This document shows positions 8,824-17,638 of a stretch of DNA of 64,000 nucleotides, one piece after another. Made by a program: the position numbers and the translations under genes. Position 1 is the first letter of the stretch, and every line of letters starts with the position of its first letter. Origin of the DNA: Planctomycetota bacterium. GTDB lineage: Bacteria > Planctomycetota > UBA1135 > GCA-002686595. The notes under the pieces were generated by a model, which was not told the origin of the DNA, ran no database searches, and was given only the letters and a program-made list of their open reading frames with translations. The stretch covers positions 28,945 to 92,944 of the forward strand of contig VGZD01000002.1 of the NCBI GenBank assembly GCA_016872715.1, read 5' to 3'.

Positions 8824-9924
8824 TCACGCCAGCTCGGAGCGCTTGCGGCCGCACGCCTCGCAGAAGCGCGCGTGCGCTCCGAGCGGCGCGCCACAGCCGG
8901 CGCAGAAACCCGCCGCGGCGGCGGTCATGGCCTCGCCGCAGGCGCCGCAGAACTTGCCGGGCGCGACCTGTGCGCCGCACTTGCCGCAGGTGACCTTGGC
9001 GCTCGCGGGCTCCCCCACCGGCGAACGCGGCGCCTGCATCATCTGCTGCGCCAGTCCAAGGCCGACGCCCAGCCCCGCGCCGCCGAGCAGTCCGCCGCCG
9101 GCGCCGAGCTCGCCGCCACCCTTGGCCATGCCTTCCCCCGCGCCCAGCATGGCCTTGCCGGCCGCAAAGCGCTGGAAGCTGTCCACGCCCCCCACGGCGC
9201 GCACGTAGGCGGCGTCCGTGTAGAGCTTCTTGAGGTTGACGGCATCGGGGTCGGAGATCGCGACCACGAAGTTGCCCAGACGCGGGATGAGCAGCCCGTA
9301 GGAGGCGCAGTGAGCGCCGACGCCCGCGAGCACGTCGGCCTCGATCTCCTCCGTGTACGCGCCCGACGTCACGTCGAGCAACGGCCACTTGTTCTTGACC
9401 ACGAGCTCGGCGATGCGATCGCGGATGACCTTGAGCACCTGCTCGCGCATCCACGCCGAGACCTGCACCGGCGCGCCGGCACCCATGCCGACGAGGCCGA
9501 CGATCAGGCGTTCGGGATCGCTCACGCGGAAGGAGAACTCGCCGTGCACCATCGTCTCGACCGGCACGCCCGACTTGGGGTCTTCGACGTGGCCGACGCG
9601 GCCGCCGAACTTCTGGCCGACCTGTTCGGTCATGCTCACGAAGAACACCTCGGCGATGAACACGCGGCCACCGGTGAACGAATCGACGAGGTTGGAGAGG
9701 AAGGGCAGGTTGGCGCTGTCGAGGGTGTGGCGCCCGGGGCCGAGCGTCGCGACCACCTTGCCGTCGCGGAAGAACACGCAGCGTTCGTCCGACTCGACGG
9801 TGAGCTGCGACTTCATCGGGATCGTCGGATCCGCGTGCTTCCAAACGATCTGCGTCTTGGCCTCGTCGGGCCGCGCGATCATCAGCTCGCCCACGCCGCG
9901 CTTCAGCCAGTCCATCACTCCCAT
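8824..9924 (-). CDS. SPFH-domain protein with C-terminal double zinc ribbon (YdjI-like)
   Basis: MGVMDWLKRGVGELMIARPDEAKTQIVWKH..., SPFH-like core, glycine-rich linker, CGKCGAQVAPGKFCGACG...FCAGCGAPLGAHARFCEACG. Confidence 0.8.
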   Translation of the reverse strand: MGVMDWLKRGVGELMIARPDEAKTQIVWKHADPTIPMKSQLTVESDERCVFFRDGKVVATLGPGRHTLDSANLPFLSNLVDSFTGGRVFIAEVFFVSMTEQVGQKFGGRVGHVEDPKSGVPVETMVHGEFSFRVSDPERLIVGLVGMGAGAPVQVSAWMREQVLKVIRDRIAELVVKNKWPLLDVTSGAYTEEIEADVLAGVGAHCASYGLLIPRLGNFVVAISDPDAVNLKKLYTDAAYVRAVGGVDSFQRFAAGKAMLGAGEGMAKGGGELGAGGGLLGGAGLGVGLGLAQQMMQAPRSPVGEPASAKVTCGKCGAQVAPGKFCGACGEAMTAAAAGFCAGCGAPLGAHARFCEACGRKRSELA

Positions 9925-10042
9925 CGCATGCTCTCCTTGGTTCCAGATGTCGCGGGGGCTCGCGCGCCCCGCGGGTGCGCACGAGCGCGCGCCAGACCAC
10001 CTACGCGCAACCTACGCCGATCTTCACTCGGCGCAAGACCGC

Positions 10043-10777
10043 TCAACGCACGCGCTCGTTGTTCTGATACAGGCCCGTGAAGCGCGCGTCCGGCGCGCCC
10101 TGCTCGTCGAAGAAGCGCCACGCCCCTTCGCGAGCGTTGTTCAGGAAGCTGCCTTCGGCCATCAGCTGCCCGTTCTCATGCCAGTACTTCCATGGCCCTT
10201 CGTTCTGCCCGCGGTGCAAGAGTCCCTCGTAGCGCTTGCGGCCGTTGGCGTGGTACTCGACCCAGTCCCCCTCGCGCAGGCCGGAGGCGAAATCGCCCTC
10301 CCGCAGCAGCACGCCACGCTCGTCGAAGTAGCGCCAGTGGCCGCCGAGCTTGCCCTCGTCGTCGTAGGCGCCCTCGCAGCGCAGTTGCCCGTTCTCGAAC
10401 CACGTCTTCATCGGTCCGACGCGCGTGGACGAGCCCGATTCGCCGAGGCGCTCACTGCGCTCGGTGAACAGACGTCCATTGGGATGGAACTCGCGCACGC
10501 GGACGAGCGCGCCGGGGCCTGCGTCGGCGGGTTCCTGCACGCGCGCGACCCCCGGCGTCACCACCGGTCGGTCGAGGGGCTCGAGCGGCGTCGAGTCGAG
10601 CGGCGTCGAGTCGAGCGGCGTCGAGTCGAGCGGCGTCGAGTCGAGCGAGGGGAGCGCGGGCGAATCGAGCGCGGTCTGCGTCGGAACGGGCGCGTCCGTG
10701 GGAGCGAGATCGGCCGGACCACAACCGACGGCCCAACAGCACGCCCACACTCCTGCAGCTCTTCGAAACCCGTTCAT
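10043..10777 (-). CDS. Lipoprotein with YwqK/MORN-variant repeats
   Basis: Repeats such as WRYFDERGVLLREGDFASGLREGDWVEYHANGRKRYEG and GPWKYWHENGQLMAEGSF; N-terminal lipobox-like region ending in GC. Confidence 0.8.
   Translation of the reverse strand: MNGFRRAAGVWACCWAVGCGPADLAPTDAPVPTQTALDSPALPSLDSTPLDSTPLDSTPLDSTPLEPLDRPVVTPGVARVQEPADAGPGALVRVREFHPNGRLFTERSERLGESGSSTRVGPMKTWFENGQLRCEGAYDDEGKLGGHWRYFDERGVLLREGDFASGLREGDWVEYHANGRKRYEGLLHRGQNEGPWKYWHENGQLMAEGSFLNNAREGAWRFFDEQGAPDARFTGLYQNNERVR
10581..10646. repeat. 15 bp tandem repeat encoding (STPLD)n
   Basis: gagcggcgtcgagtc repeated about four times inside 10043-10777. Confidence 0.9.
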
Positions 10778-10872
10778 GCCGCGCTCCCGTGGCCGCCCAG
10801 CCTAGCCGACCGCGGCGCGATTGCAGCCCACGTTGTGCGCATGGCGCCGCCGCCGCTAGCTTCTCGCGCTCC

Positions 10873-12984
10873 ATGGCCAGCCCCACGACGACGCCGCCCG
10901 CTCCCGCCCGAACTTCGCTGCCGCGCCTCGACGCCGGTGGAATCCAGCGACTCGAGTGGTTCCGGGCCGGGCTCGCGACGCCGGGCGCGACGGCGCGCCT
11001 CGCGCGAACGCTGCTCGAAGATCGGCGTCGGTCGGCCCCAGGGACGTTCCTCCAGCGCGAACCGGCGCTCACCAGTGAACCCCTGCCCGAGGGCAAGCTC
11101 ACGGTCGAGGCCGAGTGGGACGGTTCCTGCCAGCGCGCGCTCGTCCGGCTCGGCGAGGCGGCGCACCTCTACGGCGGCGGATCCGCTGGCGGAGCGCTCG
11201 AACGCACGGGCGCGAGCCTGAGGCTGTGGGCGCGCGCAGGCAGCGAGAGCGAGAGCGAGGCCCCGCACGTGCACCCGATCGCGATCGCGCTGCGCGTCGA
11301 TGGGAGCGCCCTCGCGGCCTTCGCCGACAGTGCGCGCGATGGACTGCTGCGCTTTGGCGACGCCGAGTTCGAGCTCACGCTCGAGGGTGAGCCGTTCGAC
11401 CTGTGGCTGGTCGAGGGGCCCGACGTGCGCGCGCTCGCCTCCGCGTTGCGCGAGCTCCTCGGCGCCTGCGCGCTGCCGCCCGCGTGGGCGCTCGGTCCTC
11501 ACAGCTTGGTGAGCGACGCCGCGAGCGCGAGCGCCGTGCTCGAGTACGCGCGCGAGCTGCGCGCTCGGCACCTACACTGCTCCGTGCTGCTCCTCGACGA
11601 GGCCTCGCTCGACCGCGGACGCCCGTTCACGTGGTCGCGCAGTGGTTTCCAAGATCCGGCGCGCACGCTTTCCGAGTTGCGCGAGCTCGGCTTTCGCGCG
11701 CTCGCGCCCCTCGAGCCCGCGCTCCCCGTCGGCAAGCACTATCCGGCCTACAAGAGCGGGCTGGACGGCGAGCACTTCGTCCTCGACGGCAAGGGTCACG
11801 CCCTGCGCGCGCGCGGCGCGCACGGCCCCAGTTCGTTCCCCGACTTCTCGCAGGCCTCCGCGCGCGGCTGGTGGACCACGGCGGTGGCGGAGCACGCGCG
11901 CAGCGGCTTCGAGGGGTGCTGGAGCGACGCGAACCTGCCCGACCTGCCACACGTGCCCGGCGGCACGCTCCCCGCCGAAGCGTTGCACCGCGGCGAGGGC
12001 GGCGGCTCGCATGGACGCTTCCACAACTCGACGGCTCGACAGTGGGCCGAGGCGACCCGCGTTGGGCTCGCCAAGGCGCATCCGACCCAACGTCCCTACG
12101 TGCTCTCACGCGGCGGGGATCTGGGTTCGGCACGCAGTTGCGCGAGCGCCGTCGTCGCCCAGCGCGCCAGTTGGGAGGAGCTGCGCCGACAACTCGCGCG
12201 CGTGCTCTCCCTCCAGATCAGCGGCACGCCCACGGTCGGAATCGAGGTCGGTGCGCGCCACGGCACGCCCAGTCCCGAGTTGCTCGCGCGCTGGCACGAG
12301 CTCGCGGCGCTGCTGCCGTTCTCTCGCTCCGCGAGAGGCGCGCTGTTCGGCCACGGTCAGGAGGCCGATCGCGCGATCAAGACCGCCCTCGAACGCACGC
12401 GCCGCTTCCTGCCGACGTTCCTGAGCCTGATGATCGAGGCACACCGCACGGGCCTGCCGATCGTGCGCCCCCTGTTCTTCGCGGACCCCACGGATCGCTC
12501 CCTGCGCGAGATCGACGACCAGTTCCTGCTCGGCGACGACGTGCTGGTCGCACCCGTCCTCGCTCCGACCGCCACGCAACGGACCGTGGTGTTGCCCGCC
12601 AGCCCCAGTGGCGGCTGGTTTCTGTTCGACGGCGGGCGCGAGTTGCTGAGCGAGGGTCGATACACCGTGGAAGCGCCGCTCGGCCGCACGCCCATTTTCG
12701 TGCGCGCCGGTCGCATCCTCGTCACGAGCCCGGCCAAGCCGCCCTCGGCGGCGCAGCGCATCGAAGAGCCGGAGCTGCACGTCTACTTCGATCCGCGCCA
12801 GCGCGCGCAGGGCCTGATCCGCGAGGACGACGGCCCCAGCAGCGCGGACGGCGTTTCGACCACGGAGTTGAGCGCGCGCGTGGCGCGCGGTCGCGTGGTG
12901 ATCGACGCGTTCGCCAACGGGGTCGAGGTCGTCGACCGCGGCTGGCACGTGCACGCGCACGGCCTCGCGCCGGTCAAGAGCTGA
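10873..12984 (+). CDS. Glycoside hydrolase family 31-like protein with altered active-site motifs
   Basis: GH31 C-terminal core FLPTFLSLMIEAHRTGLPIVRPLFFADPTDRSLREIDDQFLLGDDVLVAPVLAPT; upstream GCWSDANLPDLP and RPYVLSRGGDLGSAR. Confidence 0.8.
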   Translation: MASPTTTPPAPARTSLPRLDAGGIQRLEWFRAGLATPGATARLARTLLEDRRRSAPGTFLQREPALTSEPLPEGKLTVEAEWDGSCQRALVRLGEAAHLYGGGSAGGALERTGASLRLWARAGSESESEAPHVHPIAIALRVDGSALAAFADSARDGLLRFGDAEFELTLEGEPFDLWLVEGPDVRALASALRELLGACALPPAWALGPHSLVSDAASASAVLEYARELRARHLHCSVLLLDEASLDRGRPFTWSRSGFQDPARTLSELRELGFRALAPLEPALPVGKHYPAYKSGLDGEHFVLDGKGHALRARGAHGPSSFPDFSQASARGWWTTAVAEHARSGFEGCWSDANLPDLPHVPGGTLPAEALHRGEGGGSHGRFHNSTARQWAEATRVGLAKAHPTQRPYVLSRGGDLGSARSCASAVVAQRASWEELRRQLARVLSLQISGTPTVGIEVGARHGTPSPELLARWHELAALLPFSRSARGALFGHGQEADRAIKTALERTRRFLPTFLSLMIEAHRTGLPIVRPLFFADPTDRSLREIDDQFLLGDDVLVAPVLAPTATQRTVVLPASPSGGWFLFDGGRELLSEGRYTVEAPLGRTPIFVRAGRILVTSPAKPPSAAQRIEEPELHVYFDPRQRAQGLIREDDGPSSADGVSTTELSARVARGRVVIDAFANGVEVVDRGWHVHAHGLAPVKS

Positions 12985-13564
12985 CGGAAGCGGGCCCGTT
13001 TTCGGCGATCGACGGCAGCATCAGCCACGCGTCGAAGGCGGGGAACTCGTGCAGCGTGAGCGTGGCTCGCGCGAGCACGTGCTCTTCATCCGCCGCGCGC
13101 GGAAAAGCCGGTGCAACGCCGGGCTTGAGGCCCTGACAGCCCTCCGAGCGCGTGGCCGTGCGGCGCGGAAACAGCTCGCGGATGGCGCAGTCGAGCGAGC
13201 CACCCATGAGGTTGCCGACTTCGAGGAGCGCGTCCTTCGTGGCCCGCTCGAGGTCGCGGTCCTTGCGGCGCGCGGCGACCACGTCGTCGGCCATCATCAT
13301 CAGATAGCACGCCATCGCGATCGAGTCGCCGAGCGGGACGAGCAGCGCGCCGTGCCGCAGCGTCCCATCGACGGTCACGCCGAGGCGGAACGCCACATGC
13401 ACGACCTTCTCGCCCGCGATGCGCTGCCGCGCGCGCGCGACCTCGACCTCCCCGCACGTGAGCGGGCGGTCGAGCAGCAGCGAGAGGTCCTCGGCGAGCT
13501 TGGCGAAGCACTGCGCCACCAGCTTTCGATCGGTGGCCTGCGGTTGCTCGAGCGTGTCGTGCAT
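12974..13564 (-). CDS. CheX/CheC-like chemotaxis phosphatase domain protein
   Basis: KDALLEVGNLMGG matches the (D/S)-x3-E-x2-N signature of the CheC/CheX/FliY family; adjacent to cheX-like and cheY genes. Confidence 0.55.
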   Translation of the reverse strand: MHDTLEQPQATDRKLVAQCFAKLAEDLSLLLDRPLTCGEVEVARARQRIAGEKVVHVAFRLGVTVDGTLRHGALLVPLGDSIAMACYLMMMADDVVAARRKDRDLERATKDALLEVGNLMGGSLDCAIRELFPRRTATRSEGCQGLKPGVAPAFPRAADEEHVLARATLTLHEFPAFDAWLMLPSIAENGPASVSS

Positions 13565-13576
13565 GCGTGGCTGCTC

Positions 13577-14095
13577 CTAGGAATTCGGCGCGCCCACGCG
13601 GCGCCACAGTTCCACCGAGAGCAGTCCCTCCTGCAGTCGATAGATGAGCGAGCCGCAGGCGGGACCGTCGCAGTGCGCGCCGGCGTCCTGCATGAACGGA
13701 ATGCTGAGCTCGAACGCGCCGAGCGGGTCGAGCACCTGCGTCTTCACACGTCCCGTGACCATGTTGGCGCACTCCTTGAGCGCGTCGTTGACTTCGTCGA
13801 TGGCCAGCGCCGTCTCTCCGTCGAGCATCAGCAGCCCGCGCGCGATGTCGTGGGCCCCCGCCGCCGTGCAACGCAGCACGACCTGCCCCGAGATCGCCCC
13901 GCGAAACTCGACCACCGCCTCGCGGTCGAAGCACTCGCGCGCTCCGGCGCGCGTCACCGAGCCGACGGGGCTTCCGTTCTCGGCCAGCGCTTCGAACGCG
14001 CACACCATCGAGGTGAACACCTCGTCGACGGCGCGCTCCAAGGCGGCGAGCAGCTGCGCGTCTTCCGGCACCGCTTGCGTGGATGACTCAGCCAA
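13577..14095 (-). CDS. CheX-like chemotaxis phosphatase
   Basis: VNDALKECANMVTGRVKT carries D-x3-E-x2-N; the TTG start at 14095 next to the cheY stop is a guess (ORF open to 14155). Confidence 0.65.
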   Translation of the reverse strand: MAESSTQAVPEDAQLLAALERAVDEVFTSMVCAFEALAENGSPVGSVTRAGARECFDREAVVEFRGAISGQVVLRCTAAGAHDIARGLLMLDGETALAIDEVNDALKECANMVTGRVKTQVLDPLGAFELSIPFMQDAGAHCDGPACGSLIYRLQEGLLSVELWRRVGAPNS

Positions 14096-14462
14096 GGTAC
14101 GCCTCCAGCGCCGCGCGAATCGACTCCGGAGTGAAGGGTTTGGTGACGTAGCCATTCGCGCCGAGCGCGAGCGCGTTGTTCATCATCGCCTCACCGCCCT
14201 CGGTGGTGACCATGATCACCGGCAGCGCTTCCTTGGCGCGCGTGGCGCGCACCGCCTTGACCAAGTCCACACCGTTCATCTCCGGCATGTTGATGTCGGA
14301 GAGCACGAGGTCGATCTCCGGATCGCTCTGCAGGCGCGCCATGGCCTCGAGGCCGTTGCCGGCCTCGACCACGCTGGCGCAGGGGATCTCGGCCTGACGC
14401 AGGACTCGAGTGATGATCTTCCGCATCGTGGCGGAGTCGTCGACGATCAGGACCTTGTTCAT
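14088..14462 (-). CDS. cheY: CheY-type response regulator
   Basis: MNKVLIVDDSATMRKII...DLVLSDINMPEMNG...VTTEGG...KPFTPE. Confidence 0.92.
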   Translation of the reverse strand: MNKVLIVDDSATMRKIITRVLRQAEIPCASVVEAGNGLEAMARLQSDPEIDLVLSDINMPEMNGVDLVKAVRATRAKEALPVIMVTTEGGEAMMNNALALGANGYVTKPFTPESIRAALEAYLG

Positions 14463-14846
14463 CGCCTAGGTGCTCTCGTTGCTGGGGTTCGCCTGTGGGC
14501 CTCGCCCGCGCGTCCGCGAAGTGCGGCCCGCGCTGCGATCGGCGTGAACCCTTGTCGGAGCCAGATGATTCACTTCTGAAACGTCGCCCCGAAAAACCTC
14601 AAGAAATCGGCCCGCATCGCCGCGGTGCGCGCAAACCCCACCGGTGCGGGCTCCAGGGACGAAACTGCTGCGCGCCTCTCGCTCGGGAGCGAAGTGCGAC
14701 GGAACGCGCTCCGACCCGTCGCAATGCGGACCGCGCCATTTCGTCGCGCGCTCGCAACACCACTCTCCGCCTGCTCCACGGGGGCTGCGCGGCCTCGACG
14801 AGGGTGGCTCGTGCGATTCGGGTGCCGACGGACTCCAAGCCCCGCT

Positions 14847-15671
14847 TCAGGCGGACTTGAGGCGATAGCACGCCGTGTGCAGGGTGTCCGACGCGAAGCT
14901 CTCATCGACGTTGATGGTCGTCTCGGCGGTTCCGAGGAACAGATAGCCGTCGGGTCGCAGCGCGCGGCGCATGTTGCTGAGGATCGAGCGCTTCATCGGC
15001 ACGTCGAAGTAGATCATCACGTTGCGCAGCATGATCAGATCAAAGGGCCCCATCGACGGGTAGGTGGGTGCCGCGAGATTGAACTCGCGCCACTCGATCG
15101 CCGAGCGCAGCCGCGCGTCGATCCGCCATTCGTGGCCCTGCTTGTGGAAGTACTTCACGAGCAGCGGAGCCGGCAACCCGCGGTTCACTTCGAGCTGGCT
15201 GTAGAGCCCCTCGCGCGCCTTGGCGAGCACCTGCGTCGAGATGTCCGTGGCGAGAAACTCCACGCGCCAGTTCTCGAGCTCCGGGAAGTTCTCGCGCAGC
15301 AACATCGCCATCGAGTACGGCTCCTGCCCGCTCGAGGCCGCGGCACACCAGATCGAGATGCGCTTCTCGTTGCGGCGACGCTCGATCAGCTCGGGGAACA
15401 CCTTGCGCTTGAGGTGCTCGAACGGCTGCACATCGCGGAAAAACGACGTCTCGTTGGTCGTCATCGCGTCGATGACGCGCGTCAGCAGCGCAGGGTTGCG
15501 GCGTTGGCGCAACTCCGTCACGAGCAGCCCGATCGAGCCGAGCCCGAGCTGGTGCGCGACCGGCCCAAGGCGCGTCTCGACGAGGTACTCCTTGCCCGCT
15601 TCGAGCACGATGGCGGCCTCCGTGCGCACGACGTCGGCCACGTATTGGAAGTCCTCGGCGTTGATCCTCAT
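14847..15671 (-). CDS. cheR: CheR chemotaxis methyltransferase
   Basis: TNETSFFRDVQPFEHL, WCAAASSGQEPYSMAMLL, MLRNVMIYFD, GYLFLGTAET. Start refined to MRINAEDF at 15671. Confidence 0.92.
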   Translation of the reverse strand: MRINAEDFQYVADVVRTEAAIVLEAGKEYLVETRLGPVAHQLGLGSIGLLVTELRQRRNPALLTRVIDAMTTNETSFFRDVQPFEHLKRKVFPELIERRRNEKRISIWCAAASSGQEPYSMAMLLRENFPELENWRVEFLATDISTQVLAKAREGLYSQLEVNRGLPAPLLVKYFHKQGHEWRIDARLRSAIEWREFNLAAPTYPSMGPFDLIMLRNVMIYFDVPMKRSILSNMRRALRPDGYLFLGTAETTINVDESFASDTLHTACYRLKSA

Positions 15672-16774
15672 CACGCTCCCCTCGCGAAAAGGCCGCGCGA
15701 CTCGCGCACGCGCCGGTCTACTTCTCCAGCCAGTTGCGAGAGCGGCAGGACCGCATCGGCGAGTCCAGCGCGCACCACGGCACCCGGCATGCCCCACACG
15801 ACGCTCGTCGGCTCATCCTGCGCCAGCACCGTGCCGCCGGCTTGTCCGATGACCTCCGCTCCCAACAACCCATCCTGTCCCATGCCGGTCAGCACGAGGC
15901 ACAGCGAGCTGGCGCCCCACGTCGCGGCCACGGAACGGAACAGCACATCGACCGCGGGTCGGCAGAAGTTCTCCGGCGCACCTTGATGGAGCGTGACGCT
16001 GACAGCGCCGTAGGCGCGCCGCAGCTCCATGTGATGGTCGCCGGGCGCGATCAGGACGCTCCCGGCGCGGACCGTATCCCCGTCGGTGGCCTCGTGCACG
16101 CGCAGGCTGCAGCGCAGGTTGAGGTTGCGGGCAAGGTTGGCTGTGAATCCGGGGGGCATGTGCTGCACGATCACGATGGGCACTGGGAAATCCGCGGGCA
16201 GCGCGGGGAGAAACTCGGCCAGCGCGTTGGGACCTCCCGTGGACACGCCGATCGCGAGAACTTCGATGCGCGCGCTGAGCTTGGGCCGCGCAGCGCGTGG
16301 AAGCACCGTGGGAGCGACGCTCTGCGCGACGCTCGCCACGAGCGCAGCCAGCGCGGGCCTGCTCGCTCGGCTGCGCGAGCGAGCGAGCAACTCGGCGCCG
16401 AACGCGCGCGCCACGACGCACAGATCGGCGTCGCTCTCGGGGCGCTCGAGCGTGTCATCGGCGCCGGCGGACAGGGCCTGCGCGAGTGCGGCGCGACCAT
16501 CGACGCTGCCGTGCGCCAGCGCGACGATGCGAGCGCGCGGAAAGGCCTCGCGCACGCGGGCGAGCGAGCTGCGCCAGTCCTCGTCCGCCATGCACAGATC
16601 GAGCACGACCACGTCGGGGACGCTGTCCGCGCACTTGGCGAGTGCCAGCGCCGTGGAACCCACGGACGCGCACAACTCGACGTCATCCGACGCGCACAGG
16701 CCATTCTTGATGACCTTGCGCGCGAGCGCCGAGTCCTCGATCACCGCCACCCGCAGGCTCCCCACGGAGTTCAC
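15671..16774 (-). CDS. cheB: CheB chemotaxis methylesterase (REC + esterase)
   Basis: RVAVIEDSALARKVI...VVVLDLCMADEDW; esterase motifs GVSTGGPNAL, VQHMPPGFT, LTGMGQDGLLG. GTG start at 16774 overlaps the cheY stop by 4 nt. Confidence 0.92.
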   Translation of the reverse strand: MNSVGSLRVAVIEDSALARKVIKNGLCASDDVELCASVGSTALALAKCADSVPDVVVLDLCMADEDWRSSLARVREAFPRARIVALAHGSVDGRAALAQALSAGADDTLERPESDADLCVVARAFGAELLARSRSRASRPALAALVASVAQSVAPTVLPRAARPKLSARIEVLAIGVSTGGPNALAEFLPALPADFPVPIVIVQHMPPGFTANLARNLNLRCSLRVHEATDGDTVRAGSVLIAPGDHHMELRRAYGAVSVTLHQGAPENFCRPAVDVLFRSVAATWGASSLCLVLTGMGQDGLLGAEVIGQAGGTVLAQDEPTSVVWGMPGAVVRAGLADAVLPLSQLAGEVDRRVRESRGLFARGA

Positions 16775-17145
16775 TGGATCCCGCGAATTCCGAGGATTTC
16801 GAGCTTTTCTTGGACCATCTCGGGCGTGAATGGCTTCATCAGGTATTCGTTGGCTCCCGCGGAGAGTGCCTGCACCACCTGCTCCATCTCGATCTCGGTC
16901 GTCACCATCATCAGCGGCAGATCGCGCCACTCCGAGCTCGCGCGCACGCTCTGGATGAACTCGTAGCCGTTCATCTCGGGCATGTTCCAGTCCACCAGGG
17001 CGATCGCGGGCAGGGGTCCAGACCGCAGTCGCTCGAGCGCCTCCTTGCCATGCGCGGCCTGCACGACCTCGAAGCCGAGGTTGGTGAGGATGCGCGTGAG
17101 CACGGTTCGAATCACAGCCGAGTCGTCGATGACCAGAGCTCTCAC
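16771..17145 (-). CDS. cheY: CheY-type response regulator
   Basis: MRALVIDDSAVIRTVLTRIL...ALVDWNMPEMNGYEF...MVTTEIE...KPFTPE. Confidence 0.92.
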   Translation of the reverse strand: MRALVIDDSAVIRTVLTRILTNLGFEVVQAAHGKEALERLRSGPLPAIALVDWNMPEMNGYEFIQSVRASSEWRDLPLMMVTTEIEMEQVVQALSAGANEYLMKPFTPEMVQEKLEILGIRGIQ

Positions 17146-17181
17146 GTGTGCACCTCGCGTGGCGTGGGATGGGAGTCGAAC

Positions 17182-17619
17182 TCAGGCCTTGGTGGGCACG
17201 AGCAGGACCTTGTCGGCATCGAGCAGCAACAGCAGCTCGTTCTCCAGCTTCGCGACCTTGCTGATCAGCCCGCGCGCGACACCGCGCAAGTTCTCCGGCG
17301 GTCGTTCCAAGATCGCATCGTCCACCTCGACCACGTCGCCGATCTCGTCGACGAGCAGCGAAACCGCGCCTCCCTCGGTGCGCAGCACGACGTTCATCGA
17401 GCGGCCGCTGCTCTCGCGCGGACCGCGATCCAAGCGACGCCGCAGGTCGATCGCCGTGACGATCTGACCCCGCAGGTTGATCAACCCACGCACGACCTCG
17501 GGAGCGAGCGGAACGGCCGTCATCTCCTGATCGCGCAGGACTTCCTGAACTCGGTGGACCTCGACGCCGAACAGGGCGCGGTCGAGGTAGAAGGTGCAGA
17601 ACTGACGGGATGTGCTCAT
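17182..17619 (-). CDS. cheW: CheW coupling protein
   Basis: FCTFYLDRALFGVEVHRVQEVLR...VPLAPEVVRGLINLRGQIVTAIDLRRRL. Confidence 0.9.
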   Translation of the reverse strand: MSTSRQFCTFYLDRALFGVEVHRVQEVLRDQEMTAVPLAPEVVRGLINLRGQIVTAIDLRRRLDRGPRESSGRSMNVVLRTEGGAVSLLVDEIGDVVEVDDAILERPPENLRGVARGLISKVAKLENELLLLLDADKVLLVPTKA

Positions 17620-17638
17620 GGTTGCTCTGTTCCTTGCT

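Noticed and set aside
10581-10646. CRISPR-like repeats
   Set aside because: Contiguous coding minisatellite with no spacers; other tandem arrays in the window also lack spacers.
14463-14846. Extra gene between cheY and cheR
   Set aside because: Overlapping short ORFs in all frames, none with a recognisable motif or consistent start.
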